From assembly GCF_020520425.1 (NCBI RefSeq), contig NC_079489.1, positions 94,468,810 to 94,532,809 on the forward strand: a stretch of 64,000 bases of DNA. Reading direction: 5' to 3'. The translations under genes and the position numbers were made by a program. Positions 10,441 to 22,234 of this stretch are shown one piece after another. The notes below the pieces were generated by a model that saw only the letters and a program-made list of their open reading frames with translations, did not search any database and was not told the DNA's origin. The DNA is from Spinacia oleracea. Its lineage: Eukaryota; Streptophyta; Magnoliopsida; Caryophyllales; Amaranthaceae. Each line of letters begins with the position of its first letter. The first letter of the stretch is position 1.

Positions 10441-12520
10441 TTCATAATAATAAATAATAATAATTAAAATTATTATTCTAAATTAAGAAAGGATGTCAAT
10501 AATAAAAGATTTTCATTGACTTAAAGAGTAATATTACAATATTAGTGCCCATAGGACACATGCATTACAAAATAATCGTTCACTAATTAATTTAGTGTTT
10601 TTAATGACAAAATGCATAAAATTAAAATCCACATAAACAAATTCAACGTACATTACTAGAAATCATAAAATGACTCAAAAACAAACAAGAGCCTCCACCA
10701 TGTCATTGCTAGATCTACATTTCTTCTCCATTTAGCTCACCATGCTCCTGCAAGTTTAAATCACGAATGGCCACAAGTTAGAGATGGTGCACTAGCTAAA
10801 ACACGATAAATTAAATAATTTAATAAACTTCATATTTATTCAAATAAAGCATGAAATTTCAGACCCTAAACTTACTATGAGATGAGATGATGAATCTGTG
10901 CAGCAAACAATTCTATGAGATGATATATATTGGCAAAACCATTCTATGAGATGATGATTGTCAGAAATGTAGACAATATATATATGTCCAGCAAACAATA
11001 TATATTTATTCATAAGTGGATTACTGCAGAACCACTCAAAATAAACTGTAATTGAATCTAATATAACCAACCAAATCAATTTCAGACCCTCAAACCATGT
11101 GAGTCTAGGTCTGCAAGGAGCAAAATCAGTAGTTAACTATTTTACCAGCATATCAACTTACAGAGGATTTAAAAAATAAATGAAACACAATGAGGATTTA
11201 AAAGTAAATTATAAAAGAAATAGATATGAAGTAGTAAATTATAAAAGTAACATTTCAAGCAACTCAATAATCAGTTGCCTGTAAATTGAATTTCTATTCA
11301 AATTATACTCACCAAAAAAAAGGACAAAATTTGAGAAACCCCTAGAAAATTAAACCCTTCGTTTTTTGGGAAACAAAAATCAGTATCCAACTACAAAATA
11401 GTATAACAGTTTTGCGTGTCACCACCTCCCATCTATCCAGAAATAGTATACATAGCATAAGCAGAAACATTAAGCATCCCAGAAGGAACAATGCAAAACC
11501 GGAAGAAGAGCAGAACAATAACATCAGCAGGGGAAGAACATAAGCAGGAGGTGGAGGACAACCTTAGCAGATCAGAATAGACAAGCAGCACCAAAACTGG
11601 TTAGAAGAATAGAATCTCAAATAAGCAAGCAACAAAAGCAGTCTGAAGCAGGTACAACAACTAAGAAAACAACAGCAACACTTTCCTAATGTGCAGCAAA
11701 CAGCCAAGCACAACATCAAAATTCAATATTAGTCAGCTAAAGTAAAAAAACTCAAAACTCCAATCTGTATCATGTGCAACCGCTATGAATGTAGATCATT
11801 TCTTAAATTTTGGAATCGAACAGTAGCATAGTCCATAGTTTTCCCCATCTCAAGAAATAAACATTGCATACATTAGTCCATAGTTGTCCACTTCTTTTTA
11901 GAAGTTCAGAAGACAAAAAAAAAATAGAAAAGAAGGGAGACAGAAATCAGATTTTGTATTACAGAATGAGAAAATACAACATAATATAATGCCAAAACAA
12001 ATATATTACCTGGTTAATTGTCCTACTTGTCCCCCCAGACTACCCGTTTTGCTCACTAACATGCGGCGACTAGATGCATCCTTTGGAATCGCTTTCACTA
12101 GCTGAAACACTACCGAGCATATATATATGACTTTCCAAATATGAAGGAAAAAAATAGATCGGAACAAAAAAATTCTAGTTAGTATACATGATCATTTGTA
12201 TACTTGGTGAATTTAAGCAAATTGAAAACTCTAACTTTTGGATACATGATCATTTTAGAAACTGCAGTTTTGAATGACAATTGGCTTCAGACTGTAGACA
12301 ATCCAAATCGAAGAAGTATTACCTAACAATAGAGAAAAGGAGTGAGTAGACCTAAAGAACAAGACGGCAAGGTCATTCTAAGCACAGAAAAGATACTGCA
12401 TTTCCTTTTTCACTGTCATAAAAAACCAAACTAATTGTCCCTAGTTGAAATAGCCAAAACCAGGATCATGATAACTTTCAAGCCAATGTAAAAGGTAATC
12501 TTCAGGAGATCAACTTTCAA
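10441..12520. other. CACTA interior without recognisable coding
   Basis: AT-rich sequence with A-rich stretches. Short open frames at 10840-11079 and 11342-11524 show no family motif. It may contain host introns or UTR acquired with the HSP70 fragment, which I cannot show. Confidence 0.4.
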
Positions 12521-12688
12521 GCCATGCAAAATGACAACCTTGAGGAGATCAAAGCAAAGACTGATGCTGCAAACAAAGCCGTGTCAAAGATCGGGGAACA
12601 TATGTCTGGCGGTCAAGGTGGTAGTTCAGGTGGTACTGGTACTGGTGACCAGACCCCTGAAGCCGAGTATGAAGAGGCCAAGAAGTAG
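12521..12688 (+). pseudogene. Captured 3' end of a mitochondrial-type HSP70 gene
   Basis: Plus-strand reading gives IKAKTDAANKAVSKIGEHM, then a Gly/Ser-rich spacer (SGGQGGSSGGTGTG), then DQTPEAEYEEAKK and a stop at 12686-12688. This is the C-terminal lid end and tail of plant mitochondrial HSP70, where PEAEYEEVKK or similar closes the protein. HSP70 would be a mitochondrial matrix chaperone. Only about 55 residues remain and no start or ATPase domain is present, so this is a gene fragment picked up by the CACTA transposon. About 40 bases upstream, CTTCAGGAGATCAACTTTCAAGCC partly repeats the same coding stretch. The following bases may be the gene's 3' UTR. Confidence 0.85.
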
Positions 12689-13489
12689 ACTGACTAACAG
12701 TCTGTGTTTTTAAAGTGCATATTATAAACATAAGTACATCACTTCAATTTTGTTTACTGTCCTGATTATGTGCAATATTTGTTGAATGTTGTGCTTCTCA
12801 GTGATTCTGAAACTTCGTTTTTCTTTTTCATGTTCTTCAGCAGACTCGTTTTTCAGGTTGTTTTTATTGCTATTATCTTTGAATAAACTTGTCCCTTTTC
12901 TTTGAGTTTCAGTGTGATCCAATTCTGCGCTACTTATATTATGCCCAAGCAACTGCTGCTGGTGAAATATATGGCCACACTAATAATTGAAGCAATGCCA
13001 ATAACAGAGAGATAAGATGCAGAAAAGAGAAAGGTAACCAAGTAAGCAAAACATATCAATACAAGTAAAAATAACACTTCCGCTATATTTCTGTAACCAT
13101 CTTAAGAAACGAAAACTCCAAAATGGTTTGGATTCAGAAGGCGTAAATTAGCAGGAAAAACGCAAAGTAATACAACCGTTCTCCAAGAAGAAACCTATGA
13201 AAGCTAAAAAATGAATGCATTGCACCAGGCATTTATGGAACAAGAACTGTTTACATGTCATACGACTCATATTGCCAAGTGCCAAAACTCTAAAATTTTC
13301 ATTAATGTTTTTTCCAGAGTTGTAGTGAGCATAACTTTTTCCAGAATATGTTACAGGTGAGTCTCATGAAAACCAGCATAGATAGCAGCATATAAATAGC
13401 AGCATAGACAACATAATCTAAGACTTCAGCAAATAAATAGTAGTTTCAACTTTTTTACCTTTTTGTATGACAAGTGAAATTTTTAATTA
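12689..13489. other. CACTA interior downstream of the HSP70 fragment
   Basis: No coding features recognised. The first 100-300 bases could be acquired HSP70 3' UTR. Confidence 0.35.
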
Positions 13490-13753
13490 TCATGTTGCTA
13501 GTATTTTCATCCTCATTACCGCCTCCATCATACTCGAGTCATCATTTCGTTCTTCCACCTGGTTATTGTGATTTCCATTTGGAAAACCCGAACCATAAGT
13601 TTTTTCTTGTAGTATTTTCTTGGCTAAGAGCCCAACACCTTTAGCATTCGTTCTTTTTACATTCATTTTCAAATTCTCCATCCACATTCTTTCATATTCT
13701 TGAACTCTAACCTGATTGTGTAGACCAGAAAAGTTGGCCTTATTGGCTTTCAT
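13490..13753 (-). pseudogene. Exon-like frame of unknown origin in the CACTA element
   Basis: On the minus strand a splice-acceptor-like TTTGCAG precedes an open frame starting MKANKANFSGLHNQ, running about 87 residues to a stop at 13490. It contains EYERMWMENLKMN followed by VGLLAKKIL, a basic helical pattern of the kind seen in DNA-associated proteins carried by plant transposons. No known domain is recognised. It may be a captured host exon or a remnant of a CACTA accessory protein. Confidence 0.4.
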
Positions 13754-13786
13754 CTGCAAATGCCAAAAACCAGAAAAGCATGTCAA

Positions 13787-15034
13787 AAGGGAAAATCATG
13801 TACCTATAGTCCTATATGTCAAAACGAGATATGAAAGACATTAAAGAGTAAAAATAAGTTAGAATATGAATAAAAATTTCCAGTAATTTCAATACCAGGC
13901 ACTCAAACTAAAGCAACAGCAGCAAAACAAAAAGAACACGCCCAAAAAACAACAAGAAGTCATCCAACTGAAATACTAGCAGAAAGCAGATCACAACAAA
14001 AACACCACCTAGATGGCTACTGCTTCCTAGAGGCACAGAGAAACTAACGGACTAACTACAACACCCACCATACACAACACTTAAAACCATCTCGAATTAT
14101 GTCTTATCACTCTTCCTATAAGGGTGGCAGATATTCATTTTTCCAGTCTAACAAACCAGCACAAATCACTCTAAAACCTAAATATTCTTCCAATAAAACA
14201 CAGAATGAATGGCAAGTATCAAAAGAAAATGAAATATCAACCTTGTCATGTCAGCATTCCATGTAAAAGATTGAAACAGTGGAATAATATGAATTACTTT
14301 TCGTCTCACATTGTCATATGTTAACGACCAAAAAAATCATTATATTACTTGCTAAATGCTCAAAATTCATGTAAGTAATGTTCTGTACATTTAACAAATT
14401 TTCCCAAATATAACACAATTGAAAGTTATAGGCTAGAAACTCAGGACTGTATTCATCTTTCAACTATTAGACCTTCCATCATCAAAATTTAGTAAAACTA
14501 AATCAAATCTTTCAAATTTACAGAATATCATTCAATATTAAACTTTGAGAATTTTGACAAATGTGTAAAAAAGGGGAAAAAAAACAATATCGAACCAAAC
14601 CCTCAAAAAATTATCCAAATTCATACAATTAATACACAAACCTGAATTGTGAATCAATTACTTACCGTGAATTACTCGGCTGGTTTAAGGAGAATTTGTT
14701 CTCGTAAGTTGCTCCAATTCAACCCTGTGACTCGATTAAGCGACGTGAGAGAGAGAATTTTCGCAACCAATGGCTAGACCTTGCAAGAAATTCGATTAAG
14801 CCTCGGACCAAATTGTGAATTGCAGATCAAATCACATTTCGAAACCCTAACTTTGTAAACGCTCTCAGTCTCTCTCCTCTCTATTTCTTCGGTGGAGTAG
14901 AAAGTGTTTGCGTTTTTCCTAATTTCTGTTTTCCATTTTTTTTTCTTTTTTTGGAAAATAATTTGTGGGAATAATTTAGGTGCGCGTGATTTGAAATTTT
15001 TGGAAATAATGGGAGGGAATAAATTGAAATCCAT
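13787..15034. other. CACTA interior, right part
   Basis: No recognised gene. The minus-strand frames at 14774-15066 are open but of low complexity (Lys/Phe-rich) and show no motif. Confidence 0.35.
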
Positions 15035-15210
15035 AACTGTTGCATTAGCCTAAAAAGGCATTGCATTAGACAACCTATTGCGACGGTTTATCATAGCCGT
15101 TACATTAGCTCAACCTTATGATGTGTTATAGAGAAAACCGTCGCATTAGCCCTATCTAATGCAACGGTTCTATATAAGTGTATTATCCTTCTTTGAACCG
15201 TCGCATCTGA
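15035..15210. repeat. Right subterminal array of the CACTA element
   Basis: Copies of GCATTAGCC, CTAATGCAACGG and CCGTCGCATTAG mirror the left array, ending in the terminal inverted repeat at 15227. Confidence 0.75.
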
Positions 15211-15230
15211 TTAGAAATGTAGTAGTGATA

Positions 15231-15819
15231 ATTTAAGGGCCCCAAATCAGACATTGAAAATTTTGTCCTTAAATGGGTGATTATCCTGTCAAGTAGTGAG
15301 TCCGAAGAAGTGCATAAAATAATATCATCAACGTAAAGTATTGAGTATGTCATGTTATCACCTTGTTTAAAGGTGAATAAAGAAGTGTCACTCTTAGCAA
15401 TGCCAAAACTCATTTGTAATAAAAATTGAGCAAACCTTTGATATCACACACAAGGAGCCTGTTTGAGTCCATATAGAGCCTGCATGTCAACGAATCCTGG
15501 AGGTTGGTGCATGTACACAATCTCCTGTAGGTCACCATGAAGAAAAAAATTTTGACATCTAGTTGATGAATAAACCACTTCCGATCCATAGCCAAAGTCA
15601 CATGTCCTTGTATTAATTAAAGCAATATATTCATCTTGCATCGACGCATTCCAATTTCGGTAAGCCAAAGCTAATTTGTGATTTTTAGGAATGGGTGAAC
15701 TGGTGAGTGTGGGGCCACTAGCTAGGGAGAACGGTTAGAACATATTTTGGGTTGGGTTTTAAAATCCTGTGTTGACTCTGGGTGATCCGAGGTGAGGGCG
15801 GGGGTGGTGGAATTGGGTG
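15231..15819 (-). pseudogene. Ty1/copia pol, reverse transcriptase part, upstream half of the split element
   Basis: Minus-strand frames show copia RT landmarks: AYRNWNASMQDEYIALI, then LYGLKQAP, then the catalytic ILYVDDIILCTSS and FSMSDLGPLNY running into the CACTA border. Two frame changes (near 15410-15450 and 15570-15600) and missing bases show decay. It continues at 10028 beyond the CACTA element. The upstream end is cut near 15819, where a sequence starting TGTAACACCC begins. Confidence 0.85.
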
Positions 15820-17081
15820 TAACACCCTAAATTTTTGGACCGAAAAATTTTGTGCGTTTACGTGTAATGATTATTTTTATATAAAATTTTATATGTTTTA
15901 AGGTGCTAGTGCGATGATTTCTTGTAGTGTTAGGCATGGGTTTTGGGCTGCACGAGCCGTGTGGTACTCATGGGGTAATTAGGGTTTGGCTTTCTAGTGC
16001 ACGTTCATTCCCTCCTTCCCTCATGTTCTATAAGCATTCTCCTTCAGCATAACTGCACAATATCCATCCATTAATCCTCATTTAGTCTTCAAGGAATTAT
16101 TAAGCTTTATTCAAGGTGGGGATTTAGCAAGCATTCACGTAAGTTCATAATTCTCTTCCCTTAAGTTTTCAGATTCTTTTATGTACATTTTTTGTACATA
16201 ATCTAACAATTCATATTTAATTACGTCAAGGTTTTGAAGATCAATCAAGGGATTAATCTCCCTCCTTTCCTCCGTATTGTTTCCTTATGTCAATCTTGGA
16301 ATTCAAGGTAATTAGTACAATCCTAAACTCCAGAAATCATGCTATGCTTAGATAAAGATTAGATACGAAATTAGGTTTGATTTAAGGGATTATTTTTAGG
16401 TGAATTATGTTTTACTTTTTAATATATATACGTAATATATATTGCAAAGGCTTAAGGTTTCGACTTGTAATACTAAAGGATCATCTACTTACAAGGTACA
16501 CATGTGCATGTAATCTATATAAACATAAATGCTAATACTTTAGAATTGTAATCCAATTCAAATGACCCAATCCTAATTGATATATGCTTTCCGATGCTAA
16601 TACTCCTGCTAGGCATAAGTCAACGCAACATATAATCTAATACTCTTGGACTAATTCGTCACCATTAGAATTGTATGCTAATTCGAATTCCTTCCTGCAA
16701 CAAAATTAGCTTTCATTAGTAGGTTTAAGTTATAAGTTTATTCTGTTAATTAATCTTTGCCATTTAAATTCTATATTGTCTAAATGATTTTGCCCAATTT
16801 TTCATTTGTTCCGGCATGAATAGCTGCTATAAATCATGATGTTTTGTGTGTATAATTGGTTAAAAATACTTAGTATCATGTTAAGGTCAATAGGTAAAGT
16901 CATGGTTTAGGTTAGAACTAGGAAATAATTATGCTGTGAAATACTAGTGCGGGCGGCGAAATTCTGATAGCTTCTCGTATTTATTTTGATTAGATTACAT
17001 GTATTACTATTATGGTGATTAGCTGTCATGTTTATTTTTTTTATTAGATTACATGTATTAGCATTATAGTGATTATCTAAG
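15820..17081. mobile_element. Probable chromovirus-type LTR fragment starting TGTAACACCC
   Basis: It starts TGTAACACCCTAAATTTTTGG, the usual opening of Tekay-like chromovirus LTRs. No coding is recognised. The matching end and PBS are missing because a Tat-type LTR begins at 17082. A short internal direct repeat lies at 16978-17060 (ATTAGATTACATGTATTA twice). The tandem duplication unit begins inside this segment at about 16239, so only the part from there recurs (38999-39842). Confidence 0.4.
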
Positions 17082-17881
17082 TGTTTGGGCTCCCAATTGG
17101 ACACCGATTGGGCCAGCAAGTCCAAAGTCCAATGGCTCAAACACAACAACATCAAACCCTAATTGGCTATTCAGCCGCCAAACAAGGCCCAAGGCCCAAA
17201 ACAGCAATAAATGATCTAAGGGTACATTTATTACATCAAACACTATAAATTGGCCGTCAAGGCTCACACCTCAAGGTACGTCCAATTTATTGCCTTAAGA
17301 CTACTCTTTAGAGAACTCTCTCTAGGATCTGAGCATTGTTCTTAATTAGGCATCGGAGGGGCTTTCCTCGGAAACACCCCCGAGGCTAGTGACATTGTCA
17401 TTGTGCAGGTAAAATTCGGACACAACTCAATCAAGCAAGCAAGATCTTCAACACTAATGAAAAGGGTCTTCATATGAATCCCATTGTTTCAACACCAGAA
17501 CAATTTGGCGCCGTCTGTGGGGAGGAACACTTCAAAGCCTTGAAAAACTAACCGTTTTTGCTTCAAAAATGGATAACCCTAACAACGTCGTTCACAACGA
17601 TTTCATCGTTCACACGGATTCAGAATCCGACGCGGAGATGCAGCCGCGGTCAGAGGGGAGGTCACAGCCGAGCAGGGCTACGACCGCCGTGACCGCAAGG
17701 CCTCCTATTCCAACCCGGGAAGAGCTCACCGCGGCCATAACCATCATGCAAAACTTCCTTTTCAACGAGAAGGAGCAAGGTCTGGAAAATGACTGACGCG
17801 AGGAGAGGAGAACTAGGCGACGGCTGAACATGCACCCTAACGAAGAGGTTACTAGACCTGACCGAATATTTCCTCCCCTGT
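17082..17881 (+). pseudogene. Tat-type LTR, PBS and gag start, truncated (unit A)
   Basis: A 422-bp LTR (17082-17503, TGTTTGGGCTCCC to CACCAGAACA) carries TATAAATTGG near 17245 and is followed by TGGCGCC at 17507. The gag starts at 17569 (MDNPNNVVHNDF) and stops after 75 residues, apparently CGA to TGA, because the same frame goes on with REERRTRRRLNMHPNEE to about 17880. There the element ends abruptly at a copia fragment on the other strand. The PBS has lost one G compared with unit B. Non-functional. Confidence 0.75.
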
Positions 17882-19218
17882 CGGGAACTGTAGACACCTA
17901 AATCGTGTCTCCCCATTGGGATGATGACGATACCATTATCCTTGTTAGGTGGTTGGAACAACTCCGTATGGAAGTACCAATTGATGATACCATTATCCTT
18001 GTTTTCCCTTGTGGCTTTAATGGACTGCCCTTCCCCTTAAACTTATAAGAATCAAAGTTACCCTTAGGTTCAACAAGATTAGCTTTTGCAGAACCAGAAA
18101 ACACAGATTGGCCCTTATCCATAATACGGTTCTCCTCCTCAATTTTCAGGTGACCTACGACTACGAGTTCCTCTAAGGTAAGGTCTTTCTTCTTATGCAT
18201 TAATTGGTTTCTAAAATCCTTCCATGAAGGTGGCAGTTTCTCAATTAAAACAATAGCAAGGGTTATATCACAAATACCCAAACCCTCGACAGCCTTAGCA
18301 ATGCAAATATTCTCATAATCATTAATCTGATCAATAATTGGTTTATCATCCTCAACTTGAAAATCTAACCACTTACTAACACAATAACGTTTAGTACCAG
18401 CATCATCAGTTCCATACTTTTTAGCTAAACCATCCCAAATATCCCTAGCATGATTATAACCCATATAAATATCAAGCAAAGCATTCGACATGTGATGCAA
18501 CAATATTCCCTTATAGGTTCTATCATCCTTAGCAAACTTCACCTCAAAATCATGCAATTCAGATTCATCATCAAGTTTCACAACATCATAAATAACATAC
18601 GCAACATCAATTTGTTCCAAATAAAATTTCATCCTAACAGCCCAACGTTTATAATTCTTTCCATCCAGAGGTTCCAATTTTGACATGTTAGGAATAAGAA
18701 ATTTCAAATTCATAGCCATAATTAAATTTGTCCCTTAGATTGTTAGCTAAATAAATAATTGGAACAACTTAGCTGGATATTACGTGTACACAAACTGAAT
18801 AATTTTTTCGCGCCGTGGCCGAACCACTGCTCTAAAAGGCAATTCTGCGCTACCTCTGATGCAGTAGAACACTTGCGGTTGCCCTCCAGGGTTAACACGA
18901 CACCAAGGTTTGTGTGCAATCACATAATTAATTAAACCCACTTCTGACCAAAATGAATAACCCGACCCACAAAACCAACCCCACGCCCGCATTTGCCAAG
19001 TACCAAGTAGCAAGTACCAAGGCCCATGGCCCACGGCGCTCGCGCGTGTGTGTTGTTTATCCACCCATGCCACTCTCATGCCTTCTTAAACAAATGTTTC
19101 CCTCAAGTCCCCAAATATAAACATTGAAACTAGTTGGTGTTTTCCCATGTGGGACTTTTCATGTTCCCACTTTTTCCCACTCATTTTCTTTTGTATTCTC
19201 ACTAGGACTTCCAACACA
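17882..19218 (-). pseudogene. Ty1/copia 5' LTR and gag fragment (unit A)
   Basis: The LTR reads from 19216 (TGTTGGAAGTCC) down to about 18870, followed by a PBS-like CTGCATCAGAGG. The gag starts at 18719 and runs 273 residues: KLEPLDGKNYKRW, then YGTDDAGTKRYCVSKWLDFQ, then LIEKLPPSWKDFRNQL, typical of copia gag (UBN2 type). It lacks the CCHC knuckle and all of pol. The frame ends at 17898, just past a duplicated AAGGATAATGGTATC. No functional product is expected. Confidence 0.8.
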
Positions 19219-20180
19219 GGTTCAACCCCTTGACAATTATATGAATTTTGTCAATGTGGGCTAAATGAATCACTTAATAAACCTTGATTTTCAGGGTTTA
19301 TGTATCAATAATCAAAATCATGCAAATTGATGTGAATGTGGAAGTAAGGGGAAGAAATTTGTTGATGTATAAGTACAAATTAATTGTTTTTCTGTTGGTT
19401 TTATTTTTTGTCAAGGATTTTTGGTTTTGTTAAATTGGATTATACTCAGTGCAGGAAAGGTTCAAGTATTCAATTATGAAATTGGAATCCCATAATTTCC
19501 AAACAAAAAGTGAATTTGAAATGATCAATTTGAAATTTTTAGTTTTTCATAAAGAATGGGGAGGTTTCTTTCTCTCGACATGCAGTTGTTCTTCGCTTAG
19601 AACACTTCAGGTTGTCACCGGTATTCCACGAGACTCTGGGGTAGGGTGATGCCATGATGGTCGGGGCATCGGTGTTTCAAGGTGGGGAGATTGATGGTAG
19701 TCGGGTGGTTGTCCTTCTTTGTGATGTGGTGGTTGCGTTAATTTTAATTTAGAGACAAACATTTCCGCACTTTTTCATACTTGGTTAGGTTGTTTAATAT
19801 AATTTTGCTAAGTAAGGGCATAAAAGTTGTTTAACAACAGTAGAGTGCCAACTTAGAAAGCAACAAAAATAAGTTCCGCGGAGTAGAAAATCTCAAAACT
19901 TATTAACTCTTATCTTATTTGCGTTGAACTTATTCTTTTTTGTGATTTTTAGTAAGATAATTTAAGATAAGATAAATAAAATAAAATACAGGCCAGTAAG
20001 TTCACTAAAATATTATTTCTTTTAGTTGACAAGTATTCTTTTTGGGACTTTTTTTAGTTGACACGTTTTTATTTTTATATGATGCAATTCCAGATAGTGA
20101 AGGATCCACAAATTAAGTTTGTAATGGGATAAAAATTTAAGTACTTGTGAAAAATTATTTGACAGAAAGGTAAAAGTCAC
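19219..20180. other. Unassigned stretch of the duplicated unit (unit A)
   Basis: No gene or terminal structure recognised. The 66-residue frame at 19449-19649 has no family signature. Confidence 0.4.
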
Positions 20181-20306
20181 ATAAATTCAAAATCCAAAAT
20201 AACCGATTCGGTTGTAAGGAAAAAAGATACAATTCCACTTGCATGAACCCGGTCCACGCTATAATTAGCGTGGACCAGGGTAATTTCGTAAATAAGCTGT
20301 GATAGA

Positions 20307-20513
20307 TCATGAGTATTTCACGTGATCTCCATCTTCTCTCCTCCTGCACTTCTGCTCCAGCTTCTCTCTTCTCTCTCGTAAATAAGCAGGGCTGAAGCAA
20401 GTGTTGACTGAAAGTGGACCAGATCTTGCAACATCAACAGCAATTGTAAAATCATCGTCGGTGAGAAAATGAAAAGGAAGCCAGAACTCTCCGTCATCCA
20501 AATCTTCTGCCAT
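20307..20513 (-). pseudogene. Exon-like frame starting MAEDLDDGEFWLP (unit A)
   Basis: An ATG at 20513 opens MAEDLDDGEFWLPFHFLTDD and runs 68 residues to a stop at 20307. The acidic start with FWLP..FLTDDD resembles the N-terminus of an uncharacterised plant protein family, remembered only by pattern. After about 30 residues it turns into Arg/Lys/Glu-rich sequence, probably read-through beyond a captured first exon. Present and unbroken in both units. Likely captured gene sequence in the AT-rich element; function unknown. Confidence 0.4.
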
Positions 20514-22060
20514 GTTTTTCAATGAAGTAATGAAAAGATTGAGAAGGCGGCAAATGTTTTTGGCGGTTAAAAGAAAGGTGAGAGGAGAGAGAGAAAGAAG
20601 GAGTTGCTGATAGTTGAAGATATAATGATGGAAGAGCCGAAGAGGTTCAAAGAGGAGTGTCACGTTAGGAGATTATGGAAAGAAATAAGGAAGAGTGGGA
20701 GAAAGTTGGGTGCCACTGCTATTTCTAACTTGTAACCCCGTTTATGGGCCTCTCTGCTCTTACTTCAATATAGTTATTCTAATATTATTATAGTTACTCT
20801 AATAATCATATAGTAACTTTAAGTTTATAATTACTCCATATAAATATATGTGATATAGTTTCTACGTAGATCATATAGTAACTTTTATGTTCATATAGTT
20901 ATACATATATGTAATATAGTTACTGGAATAGTCATACAACAACTTCAAATTTATAACTATGAATATATGTGATATAGTTTCTGCATAGTTCATATAGTAA
21001 CTCTCATATTGATATAGTTATACTTATACGTAATATAGTTACTCCAACAGTCATAAAAGGCATACATAGTCTTACATATGTAATATAGTTAAAAAGAGTA
21101 ACTATATTATTTGGAGAGTAATTATAACATTTAAAGAATAACTATATATAAATTCTTGTTTTCCAAATCCTTCAAACACAAAGAGTATGTCTGCCGAAAA
21201 AACCCACAAAGAGGAAACTACGTATAATATACAAATTAACGATAACTATATTATTAAGAAACGTTATTATAACTTTGAAAGAGTAACTATATATATCCAA
21301 TATGATAAATATATACAAGCAACCATCAAATAAAAAATAAACACAAAAATTTTGATCCAAGAAACCAAACATTCAATTATTCACACCAAAAGAACAATTC
21401 TTTTAATTTTTTAAATTTTATAATAAGAATCCAATTACTTAATTATGCATATACGAAAATATTGATTGTTTTATATCATATAGTAAATACTTCTATCGTA
21501 CAGAAATAGTTTCTCTTCTATATCATATAGTAACTCTTTCTATTCTATAATTATTATATATCATATAGTTAATGTTATCAGAAAGAGTAACTATAAAAAA
21601 AATGAGAGTGATTATATATTAATTCTTGCAAACAAAAAGAGTAAATTATAGAAACTATATGTTCTGTAAAGTAACTATATCTTCATAATAGAAACTATGA
21701 AAATAATAATAATAAAGTCATTTCGATAAGAATAACTATTATATCAAAAGAGTAACTATATCATATAGAAAAGTAAATTTAACGATAGAACAATTACTAT
21801 ATTATAAAATAAACAATATGATATAGATGCTTTAGAGGTCATAGTAACTTTTTCTATTATATAGTTACAATTATATATCATATGATTACTGAAATAAAAA
21901 AAAGAGTAATTATTTCAAAAGTAAGAGTATTATAACTTTTGAACGATAATTAAGAAAAACATTAACTACATGGTTAGTCGTTTTTAACTACGACATTCTA
22001 ATTATTTGCATCTATTAAATAAATTACATTAAACTCAAATGTTTTTTGAACTAAAAAATA

Positions 22061-22234
22061 CTAATCGCCACGTTCACGTCCCTTCCTTCCACCAACACGT
22101 CCTCTCCTTCCTCTACCACGTCCTTGGTTTTCATTGTTGTCAAAATTTTATTCTTCTTCTTCTCCTGCTTTTGCTTTCCTTGTAGAAGTTATTCTTTGCA
22201 CGACTTCAATTCTGGATGCATCATCTTTGTATTT
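22061..22234 (-). pseudogene. Last exon with an Arg/Gly-rich tail, stop-interrupted in unit A
   Basis: A splice acceptor (TTGATTCAG) precedes KYKDDASRIEVVQRITSTRK, then an acidic run and a GRGRGRRGRVGGRKGR tail, with a stop at 22061-22063. RGG-type tails often bind nucleic acids. Unit A has a 3-bp insertion after the Glu run that creates an in-frame TAA. Unit B lacks it and is open to the end. Parent gene not recognised. The A copy is broken. Confidence 0.5.

Larger units (their letters stand above)
10029..15227. mobile_element. Non-autonomous CACTA (En/Spm-type) transposon, 5,199 bp
   Basis: It begins CACTACTACATTTCTTATCA and ends GATTAGAAATGTAGTAGTG, inverted ends that start with the diagnostic CACTA. 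The 3-bp target duplication ATA (10026-10028 and 15228-15230) is exact. Both subterminal regions are packed with CTAATGCGACGG-type motifs in both orientations, the usual transposase binding arrays of this superfamily. I find no transposase gene. The interior holds a captured mitochondrial HSP70 end (12521-12688) and an unknown exon-like frame (13490-13753). It sits inside an older copia pol. Confidence 0.92.

Noticed and set aside
12531-12731. 60-residue frames on both strands over the HSP70 fragment
   Set aside because: Wrong frame; the meaningful reading is the one ending PEAEYEEAKK.
17610-17961. Minus-strand frames of 95-99 residues, repeated at 40371-40722
   Set aside because: Antisense to the truncated Tat gag and its junction; no family signal.
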